Assembly (NCBI RefSeq): GCF_051020955.1
Contig: NW_027476320.1
Coordinates: forward strand, 124,001-188,000
Direction: 5' to 3'
Source of the DNA: Megalopta genalis
Lineage: Eukaryota > Arthropoda > Insecta > Hymenoptera > Halictidae
Length of the DNA: 64,000 bases
Shown: one piece after another, positions 48,725 through 62,900 of the stretch
How positions within the stretch are numbered: position 1 is the first letter of the stretch
How the letters are laid out: each line of letters begins with the position of its first letter
Notes under the pieces: generated by a model
What the model saw: only the letters and a program-made list of their open reading frames with translations
Told to the model about the DNA's origin: nothing
Database searches by the model: none
Translations under genes and position numbers: made by a program

Positions 48725-49504
48725 CAAGTAGAAGGCTTAGCTTCAAATCCATGCGAAACAAATGATTTAGCATCAGATACTTGCGATATAACTGATATAA
48801 TTTCAAATGCAGGGGGAACAAACGAGTTAGCATCAAATCCATGCAAAACACATGATTTAGCTTCAAATCAATGCGATGTAGAAGGTTTCACTTCAAATCC
48901 AGGCGAAACAAATAATTTGCTTTCAAACGCCTGTGATATAAGTGATATAGCTTCAAATGCAGACGAAACAGACGAGTTAGCTTCAAATCCATGCGAAACA
49001 CATGATTTAGCTTCAAATCAATTTGAAGTAGAAGGATTAGCTTCAAATCCATGCGATACAATTGATTTAGCAACAGATACATGCGATATAAGTGATATAG
49101 ATTCAAATGCAGGAGAAACAAACGAGTTAGCTGCAAATCCAAACGAATCACATGATTTAGCTTGAAATCAATGCGATGTAGAAGGTTTTGCTTCAAATCC
49201 ATGAGACACAAATGATTTAGATTAAGATACTTGCGATATAAGTGATACAGCTTCAAATGCAGACGAAACAAACGAGTTAGCTTCCAATCCAAGCGAATCA
49301 CATGATTTAGCTTCAAATCAATGCGATGTAGAAAGTTCAGCTTCAAATCCATGCGACACAAATGATTTAGCTTAAGATACTTGCGATATATGTGATACAG
49401 TTTCAAATGCAGGCGAAACAAACGAGTTAGCTTCAAATCCATGCGAAACACATGATTTAGCAACAAATCAATGCGAAGTATAAGGTTTAGCTTCAAATCC
49501 ATGC
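48725..49504. repeat. HOR copy 20 (780 bp, lacks last two units)
   Basis: Begins caagtagaaggc and carries 26 of 28 units. After the gaagtataagg unit it passes into gaaacaaatgatttagctttaaatcc and does not reach the two E-like closing units. A private gaaggtttcacttc near 48,884 is present. It is the last HOR of domain II. Confidence 0.8.
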
Positions 49505-50840
49505 GAAACAAATGATTTAGCTTTAAATCCATGCGATGTAGAAGGTTTAGCTTCAAATCCATGGGAAACAAATGATTTAGCTTCAGATACTTGCGATACA
49601 TTGATATTGCTTCAAATGCAGGCGAAACTAACGAGTTAGCTTCGAATTCATGCGAAATACATGATTTAGCTTCAAATCAATGCGATGTAGAAGGTTAAAC
49701 TTCAAATCTATACGAAACAAATGATTTAGCTTCAGATACTTGCGATATAAGTGATATAGCATCAAATGCAGGCGAAACGACCGAGTTAGCTTCAAATCCA
49801 TGCGAAACACATGATTTAGCTGCAAATCAATGCGATGTAGAGGGTTTAGCCTCAAATCCATGCGAAACAAATGATTTAGCTTTAAATCCATGCGAAGTAG
49901 AAGGCTTAGCTTCAAATCCATGCGAAACAAATGATTTAGCACCAGATACTTGCGATATAACTGATTTAATTTCAAATGCAGGGGGAACAAACAAGTTAGC
50001 ATCAAAACCATGCAAAACACATGGTTTAGCTTCAAATCAATGCGATGTAGAAGGTTTAACTTCAAATCCAGGCGAAACAAATAATTTGCTTTCAAACGCC
50101 TGTGATATAAGTGATATAGCTTCAAATGCAGACGAAACAGACGAGTTAGCTTCAAATCCATGCGAAACACATGATTAAGCTTCAAATCAATGCTATGTAG
50201 AAGGTTTAGCTTCAAATCCATGCGAAACAAATGATTTAGGTTCAGATACTTGCGATATGAGTGATATAGCTTCAAATGCAGGCAAAACGAACGAGTTAGC
50301 ATCAAATCCATGCGATACACATGACTTACCTTCAAATCAATGCGAAGTAGAAGGCTTGGCTTCAAATCCATGCGAAACAAATGATTTAGATTCAAACACT
50401 TGGGGTATAAGTGATATAGCTTCAAATGCAGACGAATCAAACGAGTTAGCTTCAAATCCATGCGATGTAGAAGGTTTAGCTTCAAAACCAAGCGAAACAC
50501 ATGATTTAGCTTCAAATCAATACGATGTCGAAGGTTTAGCTTCAAATCCATGCGAAACAAGTGATATAGCAGCAAACACTAGCCATATAAGTGATATAGC
50601 TTCAAATTCAAATGAATCAAACGAGTTACCTTCAAAATCCATGTGATGCACACGATTTAGCTTCAAATCAATGCGAAGTAGAAGGCTTTGCTTCAAATCC
50701 ATGCGAAACAAATGACTTAGGTTCAGATACTTGTGATATAAGTGACATAGCTTCAAATGCAGACGAAACAAACGAGTTAGCTTCAAATCCATGCGATACA
50801 CATGATTTAGCTCCAAATCAATGCGAAGTAGAAGGCTTAG
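49505..50840. repeat. Transition from domain II to domain III
   Basis: A mosaic of 1,122-bp-linker end (49,530-49,693), domain III-like units (gaaggttaaac), HOR fragments (gaaacaaataatttgc near 50,075) and 50,172-50,490, which matches 22,262-22,580 (offset 27,910 bp) with variants tgctatgtagaagg, gatatgagtg and ggcaaaacgaacg. The last 350 bp are domain III pentamers. No non-repeat DNA is present. Confidence 0.65.
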
Positions 50841-51427
50841 CTTCAAATCCATGCGGAACAAATGATTTAGCATCAGATACTTGCGATATAACTGAAATAG
50901 CTTCAAATGCAGGGGAAACAAACGAGATATCATCAATTCCATGCAAAACACATGATTTAGCTTCAAATCAAAGCGATGTGCAAGGTATATCTTCAAATCC
51001 AAACGAAACACATGATTTAGCTTCAAATCAATGCGATGTAGAAGGTTTAGCTTCAAATCCATGCGAGACAAATGATTTAGCATCAGATACTTGCGATATA
51101 ACCGAAATAGCTTCAAATGCAGGGGAAACAAACGAGTTAGCATCAATTCCATGCAAAACACATGATTTAGCTTCAAATCAAAGCGATGTGCATGGTATAT
51201 CTACAAATCCAAACGAAACACATGATTTAGCTTCAAATCAATGCGATGTAGAAGGTATAGATTCAAATCCAAGCGCAACACATGATTTAGCTTCAAATCA
51301 ATGCGATGTAGAAGGTTTAGCCTCAAATCCATGCGAAACAAATGATTTACCTACAAACACTTGGGATATAAGTGATATAGCAGGAAATGCAGACGAATCA
51401 AACGGGGAAGCTTCAAAATCCATGTGA
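50612..51427 (+). other. + strand open frame (271 codons) in domain III
   Basis: The same acidic decapeptide repeat, ending where a 31-bp unit is followed by tgtgatac, giving a stop. The equivalent frame in macro-repeat copy 2 opens later (54,489-54,938), so the length is not conserved. Confidence 0.1.
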
Positions 51428-54351
51428 TACATATCATTTAACTTCAAATCGATACGAAGTAGAAGGCTTAGCTTCAAATCCATTTCGAAACAAATGATTT
51501 AGCATCAGATACTTGCGATATAACAGAAATAGCTTTAAATGCAGGGGAAACAAACGAGTTAGCATCAATTCCATGCGAAACACATGATTTAGCTGCAAAT
51601 CAATACGATGTAGAAGGTTTAGCTTCAAATCCAAACGAAACACATGATTTAGCTTCAAATCAATGCGATGTAGAAGGTATAGGTTCAAATCCAAGAGCAA
51701 CACATGGTTTAGCTTCAAATCAATGCGATGTAGAAGGTTTAGCTTCAAATCCATGCGAGACAAATGATTTAGCATCAGATACTTGCGATATAACCGAAAT
51801 AGCTTCAAATGCAGGGGAAACAAACGAGTTAGCTTCAAATCCATGCGAAACGCATGATTTAGCTGCAAATCAATGCGATGTAGAAGGTATAGATTCAAAT
51901 CCAAGCGCAACACATGATTTAGCTTCAAATCAATGCGATGTAGAAGGTTTATCTTCAAATCCATGCGAGACAAATGATTTAGTATCAGATACTTGCGATA
52001 TAACCGAAATAGCTTCAAATGCAGGGGAAACAAACGAGTTAGCATCAATTCCATGCAAAACACATGATTTAGCTTCAAATCAAAGCGATGTAGAAGGTAT
52101 ATCTTGAAATCCAAACGAAACAAATGATTTAGCTTCAAATCAATGCGATGTAGAAGGTTTAGCTTCAAATCCGTGCGAAACAAATGATTTAGCATCAGAT
52201 ACTTGCTATATATCAGAAATAGCTTCAAATGCAGGGGAAACAAACGAGTTAGCATCAATTCCATGCAAAACACATGATTTAGCTTCAAATCAAAGCGATG
52301 TAGAAGGTATATCTTCAAATCCAAACGAAACACATGATTTAGCTTCAAATCAATGCGATGTAGAAGGTATAGATTCAAATCCATGCGAAACAAATGATTT
52401 AAGTTCAGATACTTGCGATACATCGATATTGCTTCAAATGCAGTCGAAACTAACGAGTTAGCTTCAAATCCATGCAAAATACATGATTTAGCTTCAAATC
52501 AATGCGATGTAGAAGGTTAAACTTCAAATCTATACGAAACAAATGATTTAGCTTCAGACACTTCCGATATAAGTGATATAGCATCAAATGCAGGCGAAAC
52601 GACCGAGTTAGCTTCAAATCCATGCGAAACACATGATTTAGCTGCTAATCAATGCGATGTAGATGGTATAGCTTCAAATCCATGCGAAACACATGATTTA
52701 GATGCAAACCAATGCGATGTAGAAGGTTTAGCTTCAAATCCATGCGAAACAAATGATTTAGCATCAGATACTTGCGATATAACTGATATAACTTCAAATG
52801 CAGGGGAAACAAACGAGTTAGCTTCAAATAAATGCGAAACGCATGATTTAGCTGCAAATCAATGCGATGTAGAAGGTTTAGCTTCAAATCCATGCGAAAC
52901 AAATGATTTAGCTTCAAATCAATGCGATGTAGAAGGTATAGATTCAAATCCAAGCGCAATACATGATTTAGCTTCAAATCAATGCGATGTAGAAGGTTTA
53001 TCGTCAAATCCATGCGAGACAAATGATTTAGCATCGGATAGTTGCGATATAACCGAAATAGCTTCAAATGCAGGTGAAACAAACGAGTTAGCATCAATTC
53101 CATGCAAAACACATGATTTAGCTGCAAATCAATGCGATGTAGAAGGTTTAGCTTCAAATCCATGCGAAACAAATGATTTAGCATCAGATACTTGCGATAT
53201 AACTGAAATAGCTTCAAGTGCAGGGGAAACAAACGAGTTATCATCAATTCCATGCAAAACACATGATTTAGCTTCAAATCAAAGCGATGTACAAGGTATA
53301 TCTTCAAATCCAAACTAAACACATGATTTAGCTTCAAATCAATGTGATGTAGAAGGTATAGATTCAAATTCAAGCGCAACATATCATTTAGCTTCAAATC
53401 AATGCGATGTAGAAGGTTTAGCTTCAAATCCATGCGAGACAAATGATTTAGCATCAGATTCTTGCGATATAACCGAAATAGCTTCAAATGCAGGGGAAAC
53501 AAACGAGTTAGCATCAATTCCATGCAAAACACATGATTTAGCTTCAAATCAAAGCGATGTACATGGTATATCTACAAATCCAAACGAAACACATGATTTA
53601 GCTTCAAATCAATGCGATGTAGAAGGTATAGATTCAAATCCAAGCGCAACACATGATTTAGCTTCAAATCAATGCGATGTAGAAGGTTTAGCCTCAAATC
53701 CATGCGAAACAAATGATGTACCTACAAACACTTGGGATATAAGTGATATAGCAGGAAATGCAGACGAATCAAACGGGGAAGCTCCAAAATTCATGCGATA
53801 CATATCATTTAACTTCAAATCGATACGAAGTAGAAGGCTTAGCTTCAAATCCATGCGAAACAAATGATTTAGCATCAGATACTTGCGATACATTGATATT
53901 GCTTCAAATGCAGGCGAAACTAACGAGATAGCTTCAAATCCATGCAAAATACATGATTTAGCTTCAAATCAATGCGATGTAGAAGGTTAAACTTCAAATC
54001 TATACGAAACAAATGATTTAGCTTCAGATACTTGCGATATAAGTGATATAGCATCAAATGCAGGCGAAACGACCGAGTTAGCTTCAAATCCATGCAAAAC
54101 ACATGATTTAGCTTCAAATCAAAGCGATGTAGAAGGTATATCTTCAAATCCAAACGAAACACATGATTTAGCTTCAAATCAATGCGATGTAGAAGGTTTA
54201 GCTTCAAATCCATGCGAAACAAATGATTTAGCTTCAAACACTTGCGATATAAGTGATATAGCATCAAATGCAGGCGAAACAAACGAGTTAGCTTCAGATC
54301 CATGCGAAGCACATTATTTAGCTGCAAATCGATGCGATGTAGAAGGTTTAG
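50841..54351. repeat. Domain III 3,511-bp macro-repeat, copy 1
   Basis: Matches 54,352-57,862 at +3,511 bp. Shared rare variants include ccatttcgaaac near 51,481 (a unit with one extra base), ggtataggttcaaatccaagagc near 51,678, tgctatatatcag near 52,205, gatacatcgatattgc near 52,419 and ccaaactaaacac near 53,309. Unit types resemble domain I (E-A dimers, aaccgaaatagc), not domain II. Confidence 0.8.
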
Positions 54352-57300
54352 CTTCAAATCCATGCGAAACAAATGATTTAGCATCAGATACTTGCGATAT
54401 AACTGAAATAGCTTCAAATGCAGGGGAAACAAACGAGATATCATCAATTCCATGCAAAACACATGATTTAGCTTCAAATCAAAGCGATGTGCAAGGTATA
54501 TCTTCAAATCCAAACGAAACACATGATTTAGCTTCAAATCAATGCGATGTAGAAGGTTTAGCTTCAAATCCATGCGAGACAAATGATTTAGCATCAGATA
54601 CTTGCGATATAACCGAAATAGCTTCAAATGCAGGGGAAACAAACGAGTTAGCATCAATTCCATGCAAAACACATGATTTAGCTTCAAATCAAAGCGATGT
54701 GCATGGTATATCTACAAATCCAAACGAAACACATGATTTAGCTTCAAATCAATGCGATGTAGAAGGTATAGATTCAAATCCAAGCGCAACACATGATTTA
54801 GCTTCAAATCAATGCGATGTAGAAGGTTTAGCCTCAAATCCATGCGAAACAAATGATTTACCTACAAACACTTGGGATATAAGTGATATAGCAGGAAATG
54901 CAGACGAATCAAACGGGGAAGCTTCAAAATCCATGTGATACATATCATTTAACTTCAAATCGATACGAAGTAGAAGGCTTAGCTTCAAATCCATTTCGAA
55001 ACAAATGATTTAGCATCAGATACTTGCGATATAACAGAAATAGCTTTAAATGCAGGGGAAACAAACGAGTTAGCATCAATTCCATGCGAAACACATGATT
55101 TAGCTGCAAATCAATACGATGTAGAAGGTTTAGCTTCAAATCCAAACGAAACACATGATTTAGCTTCAAATCAATGCGATGTAGAAGGTATAGGTTCAAA
55201 TCCAAGAGCAACACATGGTTTAGCTTCAAATCAATGCGATGTAGAAGGTTTAGCTTCAAATCCATGCGAGACAAATGATTTAGCATCAGATACTTGCGAT
55301 ATAACCGAAATAGCTTCAAATGCAGGGGAAACAAACGAGTTAGCTTCAAATCCATGCGAAACGCATGATTTAGCTGCAAATCAATGCGATGTAGAAGGTA
55401 TAGATTCAAATCCAAGCGCAACACATGATTTAGCTTCAAATCAATGCGATGTAGAAGGTTTATCTTCAAATCCATGCGAGACAAATGATTTAGTATCAGA
55501 TACTTGCGATATAACCGAAATAGCTTCAAATGCAGGGGAAACAAACGAGTTAGCATCAATTCCATGCAAAACACATGATTTAGCTTCAAATCAAAGCGAT
55601 GTAGAAGGTATATCTTGAAATCCAAACGAAACAAATGATTTAGCTTCAAATCAATGCGATGTAGAAGGTTTAGCTTCAAATCCGTGCGAAACAAATGATT
55701 TAGCATCAGATACTTGCTATATATCAGAAATAGCTTCAAATGCAGGGGAAACAAACGAGTTAGCATCAATTCCATGCAAAACACATGATTTAGCTTCAAA
55801 TCAAAGCGATGTAGAAGGTATATCTTCAAATCCAAACGAAACACATGATTTAGCTTCAAATCAATGCGATGTAGAAGGTATAGATTCAAATCCATGCGAA
55901 ACAAATGATTTAAGTTCAGATACTTGCGATACATCGATATTGCTTCAAATGCAGTCGAAACTAACGAGTTAGCTTCAAATCCATGCAAAATACATGATTT
56001 AGCTTCAAATCAATGCGATGTAGAAGGTTAAACTTCAAATCTATACGAAACAAATGATTTAGCTTCAGACACTTCCGATATAAGTGATATAGCATCAAAT
56101 GCAGGCGAAACGACCGAGTTAGCTTCAAATCCATGCGAAACACATGATTTAGCTGCTAATCAATGCGATGTAGATGGTATAGCTTCAAATCCATGCGAAA
56201 CACATGATTTAGATGCAAACCAATGCGATGTAGAAGGTTTAGCTTCAAATCCATGCGAAACAAATGATTTAGCATCAGATACTTGTGATATAACTGATAT
56301 AACTTCAAATGCAGGGGAAACAAACGAGTTAGCTTCAAATAAATGCGAAACGCATGATTTAGCTGCAAATCAATGCGATGTAGAAGGTTTAGCTTCAAAT
56401 CCATGCGAAACAAATGATTTAGCTTCAAATCAATGCGATGTAGAAGGTATAGATTCAAATCCAAGCGCAATACATGATTTAGCTTCAAATCAATGCGATG
56501 TAGAAGGTTTATCGTCAAATCCATGCGAGACAAATGATTTAGCATCGGATAGTTGCGATATAACCGAAATAGCTTCAAATGCAGGGGAAACAAACGAGTT
56601 AGCATCAATTCCATGCAAAACACATGATTTAGCTGCAAATCAATGCGATGTAGAAGGTTTAGCTTCAAATCCATGCGAAACAAATGATTTAGCATCAGAT
56701 ACTTGCGATATAACTGAAATAGCTTCAAGTGCAGGGGAAACAAACGAGTTATCATCAATTCCATGCAAAACACATGATTTAGCTTCAAATCAAAGCGATG
56801 TACAAGGTATATCTTCAAATCCAAACTAAACACATGATTTAGCTTCAAATCAATGTGATGTAGAAGGTATAGATTCAAATTCAAGCGCAACATATCATTT
56901 AGCTTCAAATCAATGCGATGTAGAAGGTTTAGCTTCAAATCCATGCGAGACAAATGATTTAGCATCAGATTCTTGCGATATAACCGAAATAGCTTCAAAT
57001 GCAGGGGAAACAAACGAGTTAGCATCAATTCCATGCAAAACACATGATTTAGCTTCAAATCAAAGCGATGTACATGGTATATCTACAAATCCAAACGAAA
57101 CACATGATTTAGCTTCAAATCAATGCGATGTAGAAGGTATAGATTCAAATCCAAGCGCAACACATGATTTAGCTTCAAATCAATGCGATGTAGAAGGTTT
57201 AGCCTCAAATCCATGCGAAACAAATGATTTACCTACAAACACTTGGGATATAAGTGATATAGCAGGAAATGCAGACGAATCAAACGGGGAAGCTCCAAAA

Positions 57301-57862
57301 TTCATGCGATACATATCATTTAACTTCAAATCGATACGAAGTAGAAGGCTTAGCTTCAAATCCATGCGAAACAAATGATTTAGCATCAGATACTTGCGAT
57401 ACATAGATATTGCTTCAAATGCAGGCGAAACTAACGAGATAGCTTCAAATCCATGCAAAATACATGATTTAGCTTCAAATCAATGCGATGTAGAAGGTTA
57501 AACTTCAAATCTATACGAAACAAATGATTTAGCTTCAGATACTTGCGATATAAGTGATATAGCATCAAATGCAGGCGAAACGACCGAGTTAGCTTCAAAT
57601 CCATGCAAAACACATGATTTAGCTTCAAATCGAAGCGATGTAGAAGGTATATCTTCAAATCCAAACGAAACACATGATTTAGCTTCAAATCAATGCGATG
57701 TAGAAGGTTTAGCTTCAAATCCATGCGAAACAAATGATTTAGCTTCAAACACTTGCGATATAAGTGATATAGCATCAAATGCAGGCGAAACGAACGAGTT
57801 AGCTTCAAATCCATGCGAAATACATGATTTAGCTGCAAATCAATGCGATGTAGAAGGTTTAT
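54352..57862. repeat. Domain III 3,511-bp macro-repeat, copy 2
   Basis: Partner of copy 1 with the same rare variants. Small differences include gatacttgtgatataac near 56,281 (CpG to TpG), gatacatagatattgc near 57,400 and aaatcgaagcg near 57,628. Confidence 0.8.
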
Positions 57863-58737
57863 CTTCAAATCCATGCAAAACAAATGATTTAGCATCAGAT
57901 ACTTGCGATATAACTGAAATAGCTTCAAATGCAGGGGAAACAAACGAGTTATCATCAATTCCATGCAAAACACATGATTTAGCTTCAAATCAAAGCGATG
58001 TACAAGGTATATCTTCAAATCCAAACTAAACACATGATTTAGCTTCAAATCAATGAGATGTAGAAGGTATAGATTCAAATCCAAGCGCAACATATCATTT
58101 AGCTTCAAATCAATGCGATGTAGAAGGTTTAGCTTCAAATCCATGCGAGACAAATGATTTAGCATCAGATTCTTGCGATATAACCGAAATAGCTTCAAAT
58201 GCAGGGGAAACAAACGAGTTAGCATCAATTCCATGCAAAACACATGATTTAGCTTCAAATCAAAGCGATGTACATGGTATATCTACAAATCCAAACGAAA
58301 CACATGATTTAGCTTCAAATCAATGCGATGTAGAAGGTATAGATTCAAATCCAAGCGCAACACATGATTTAGCTTCAAATCAATGCGATGTAGAAGGTTT
58401 AGCCTCAAATCCAAGCGAAACAAATGATTTACCTACAAACACTTGGGATATAAGTGATATAGCAGGAAATGCAGACGAATCAAACGGGGAAGCTCCAAAA
58501 TTCATGCGATACATATCATTTAACTTCAAATCGATACGAAGTAGAAGTTTTAGCTTCAAATCCATGCGAAACAAATGATTTAGCATCAGATACTTGCGAT
58601 ACATTGATATTGCTTCAAAAGCAGGCGAAACTAACGAGTTAGCTTCAAATCCATGCAAAATACATGATTTAGCTTCAAATCAATGCGATGTAGAAGGTTA
58701 AACTTCAAATCTATACGAAACAAATGATTTAGCTTCA
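57830..58737. repeat. 1,200-bp-offset partial duplication
   Basis: About 900 bp matching 56,630-57,537 at +1,200 bp (40 units), including ccaaactaaacac, gctccaaaattcatgcg and a 29-bp unit. Private changes include gaagttttagc near 58,543 and cttcaaaagcaggc near 58,613. It forms a partial third copy of macro-repeat material. Confidence 0.75.
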
Positions 58738-59959
58738 AATCAATGCGATGTAGAAGGTATAGATTCAAATCCAAGCGCAACACATGATTTAGCTTCAAAT
58801 CAATGCGATGTAGAAGGTTTAGCTTCAAATCCATGCGAGACAAATGATTTAGCATCAGATACTTGCGATATAACCGAAATGGCTTCAAATGCAGGGGAAA
58901 CAAACGAGTTAGCATCAATTCCATGCAAAACACATGATTTAGCTTCAAATCAAAGCGATGTAGAAGGTATATCTTCAAATCCAAACGAAACACATGATTT
59001 TGCTTCAAATCAATGCGATGTAGAAGTTATAGATTCCAATCCAAGCGCAACATATGATTTAGCTTCAAATCAATGCGATGTAGAAGGATTAGCCTCAAAT
59101 CCTTGCGAAACAAATGATTTACCTACAAACACTTGGGATATAAGTGATATAGCAGGAAATGCAGACGAATCAAACGGGGAAGCTTCAAAATCCATGCGAT
59201 ACATATCATTTAACTTCAAATTGATACGAAGTAGAAGGCTCAGTTTCAAATCCATGCGAAACAAATGATTTAGCATCAGATACTTGCGATATAACAGAAA
59301 TAGCTTCAAATGCAGGGGAAACAAACGAGTTAGCATCAATTCCATGCAAAACACATGATTTAGCTTCAAATCAAAGCGATGTAGATGGTATAGCTTCAAA
59401 TCCAAGCGAAACACATGATTTAGCTTCAAATCAATGCGATGTAGAAGGTTTAGCTTCAAATCCATGCGAAACAAATGATTTAGCTTCAAACACTTGCGAT
59501 ATAAGTGATATAGCATCAAATGCAGGCGAAACGACCGAGTTAGCTTCAAATCCATGCGAAACAGATGATTTAGCTGCAAATCAATGCGATGTGCAGGGTT
59601 TAGCTTCAAATCCATGCGAAACAAATGATTTGGCATCAGATACTTGCGATATAACTGATATAGCTTCAAATGCAGTGGAAACAAACGAGTTAGCATCAAA
59701 ACCATGCAAAACACATGATTTAGCTGCAAATCAATGCGATGTAAAAGGTTTAGCTTCAAATCCCAGATGAAACACATGATTTGGCCTCAGATACTTGCGA
59801 TATAACTGAAATAGCTTCAAATGCAGGGGGAACAAACGAATAAGCATCAAATCCATGCAAAACACATGATTTAGCTTCAAATCAAAGCGATGTAGAAGGT
59901 ATAGTTTCAAATCCAAGCGAAACATATGATTTAGCTTCAAATCAATGCGATGTAGAAGG
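58738..59959. repeat. Right part of domain III
   Basis: Pentamers and E-A dimers of domain III type continue without a long repeat partner in the window. Odd units include gatgtgcagggtttagc near 59,590 and a unit with tcccagatgaaacacatg near 59,760 that has one extra base. The boundary with domain IV is set by the first appearance of gatataagtgttatagc and is approximate. Confidence 0.6.
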
Positions 59960-62900
59960 TTTAGCTTCAAATCCATGCGAAACAAATGATTTAGGTTCAG
60001 ATACTTGCGATATAAGTGTTATAGCTTCAAATGCAGATGAAACTAACGAGTTAGCTTCAAATCCATACGAAACACATGATTAAGCTTCAGATCAATGCTA
60101 TGTAGAAGGTTTAGCTTCAAATCCTTGCGACACAAATGATTTAGCTTCAGATACTTGCGATATAAGTGATACAGCTGCAAATGCAGATGAAATAAACGAG
60201 TTAGCTTCCAATCCAAGCGAAACACATGATTTAGCTTTAAATCAATGCGATGTAGAAGGTTTAGCTTCAAATCCATGCGAAGCAAATGATTTAGCTTCAA
60301 ACACTTGGGATATAAGTGATATGGCTTCAAATGTAGACGAAACCATCGAGTTAGCTTCCAATCCAAGCGAATCACATGATTTAGCTTCAAATTAATGCCA
60401 TGTAGAAGGTTTAGCTAGAAATCCATGCGAAACAAATGATTTATCTTCAAACACTTGGGATATAAGTGATATATCTTCAAATGCAGACGAAACAATCGAT
60501 TTAGCTTCCAATCCGAGCGAATTACATGATTTAGCTTCAAATCAATGCGATGTAGAAAGTTTAGCTTCAAATCCATGCGAAGCAAATTATTTAGCTTCAG
60601 ATACTAGCGATATAAGTTTTATAGCTTCAAATGCAGATGAAACTAACGAGTTAGCTTCAAATCCATACGAAACACTTGATTAAGCTTCAAATCAATGCTA
60701 TGTAGAAGGTTTAGCTTCAAATCCTTGCGACACAAATGATTTAGCTTCAGATACTTGCGATATAGGTTTTATAGCTTCAAATGCAGATGAAACTAACGAG
60801 TTAGCTTCAAATCCATACGAAACACTTGATTAAGCTTCAAATCAATGCTATGTAGAAGGTTTAGCTTCAAATCCTTGCGACACAAATGATTTAGCTTCAG
60901 ATACTTGAGATGTAAGTGATACAGCTTCAAATGCAGACGAAACTAACGAGTTAGCTTCAAATCCATGCGAATTATTGAGGCTTTGCTTCAAATCTATGCG
61001 AAACACATGATTTAGCAGCAAATCAATGCGATGTAGAAGGATTAGCTTCAAATCCTTGCGACACAAATGATTTAGCTTCAGATACTTGCGATATAAGTGA
61101 TACAGCAGCAAATGCAGATGAAATAAACGAGTTAGCTCCAAATCCATGCCAAACACATGATTTAGCTTCAAATCATTGCGATGTAGAAGGATTAGCTTCA
61201 AATCCATGCGAAGCAAATGATTTATCTTCAAACACTTGGGATATAAGTGATATATCTTCAAATGCAGACGAAACAAACGATTTAGCTTCCAATCCAAGCG
61301 AATTACATGATTTAGCTTCAAATCAATGCGATGTAGAAAGTTTAGCTTCAAATCCATGCGAAGCAAATTATTTAGCTTCAGATACTAGCGATATAATTGT
61401 TATAGCTTCAAATGCAGATGAAACTAACGAGTTAGCTTCAAATCCATACGAAACACATGATTAAGCTTCAGATCAATGCTATGTAGAAGGTTTAGCTACA
61501 AATCCTTGCGACAGAAATGATTTAGCTTCAGATACTTGCGATGTAAGTGATACAGCTTCAAATGCAGACGAAACTAACGAGTTAGCTTCAAATCCATGCG
61601 AAACACATGATTAAGCTTCAAATCAATGCTATGTAGAAGGATTAGCTTCAAATCCTTGCGACACAAATGATTTAGCTTCAGATACTTGCGATATAAGTGA
61701 TACAGCTGCAAATGCAGATGAAATAAACGAGTTAGCTTCCAATCCAAGCGAAACACATGATTTAGCTTTAAATCAATGCGATGTAGAAGGTTTAGCTTCA
61801 AATCCATGCGAAGCAAATGATTTAGCTTCAAACACTTGTGATATAAGTGATATGGCTTCAAATGTAGACGAAACCATCGAGTTAGCTTCCAATCCATGCG
61901 AAACACATGATTTAGCTTCAAATCAATGGGATGTAGAAGGATTAACTTCAAATCCATGCGAAGCGAATGATTCAGCTTGAAACACTTGGGATATATGTGA
62001 TATAGCTTCAAAGGCAGACGAAACAAACGAGTTAGCTTGAAATCCATGCGAAACTCGTGATTTTGCTGCAAAGCAATGCTATGTAAAAGGTTTAGCTTCA
62101 AATCCATGAGACACAAATGATTTAGCTTCAAACACTTGGGATATAAGTGATATAGCTTCAAATGCAGACGAAACCAACGAGTTAGCTTCCAATCCAAGCG
62201 AATCACATGATTTAGCTTCAAATCAATGCGATGCAGAAGGTTTAGTTTCAAATCCATGCGACACAAATCATTTAGCTTCAAACACTTGGGATATAAGTGA
62301 TATAGCTTCAAATGCAGACGGAAACAAACGAGTTAGTTTCATATCCAAACGAAACACATGATATAGCTGCAAATCAATGCTATGTAGAAGGTTTAGCTTC
62401 AAATCCATGAGACACTAATGATTTAGCTTCAAATACTTGGGATATAAGTGATATATCTTCAAATGCAGACGAAACAAACGATTTAACTTCCAATCCAAGC
62501 GAATTACCTGATTTAGCTTCAAATCAAAGCGATGTAGAAAGTTTAGCTTCAAATCCATGCGAAACAAATTATTTAGCTTCAGATACAAGCGATATAAGTG
62601 TTATAGCTTCAAATGCAGATGAAACTAACGAGTTAGCTTCAAATCCATACCAAACACATTATTAAGCTTCAAATCAATGCTATGTAGAAGGTTTAGCTTC
62701 AAATCCTTGCGACACAAATGATTTAGCTTCAGATACTTGCGATATAAGTGACACGGCTTCAAATGCAGATGAAATAAACGAGTCAGCTTCCAATCCAAGC
62801 GAAACACATGATTTAGCTTTAAATCAATGCGATGTAGAAGGTTTAGCTTCAAATCCATGCGAAGCAAATGATTTAGCTTCAAACACTTGGGATATAAGTG

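Larger units (their letters stand above)
21778..50500. repeat. Array domain II: 840-bp HOR with linkers
   Basis: This domain is dominated by an 840-bp higher-order repeat of 28 units: five A-B-C-D-E pentamers, then one A unit and two E-like units. HOR copies occur singly or in tandem runs of two to four and are separated by 362-bp (12-unit) or 1,122-bp linkers. Diagnostic HOR units carry gaaacaaataatttgc, gatacaattgatttagc, gattaagatacttgc or gaagtataagg. Copies differ by few substitutions, whereas units within one copy differ substantially. This is the classic pattern of a homogenised HOR. Confidence 0.85.
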
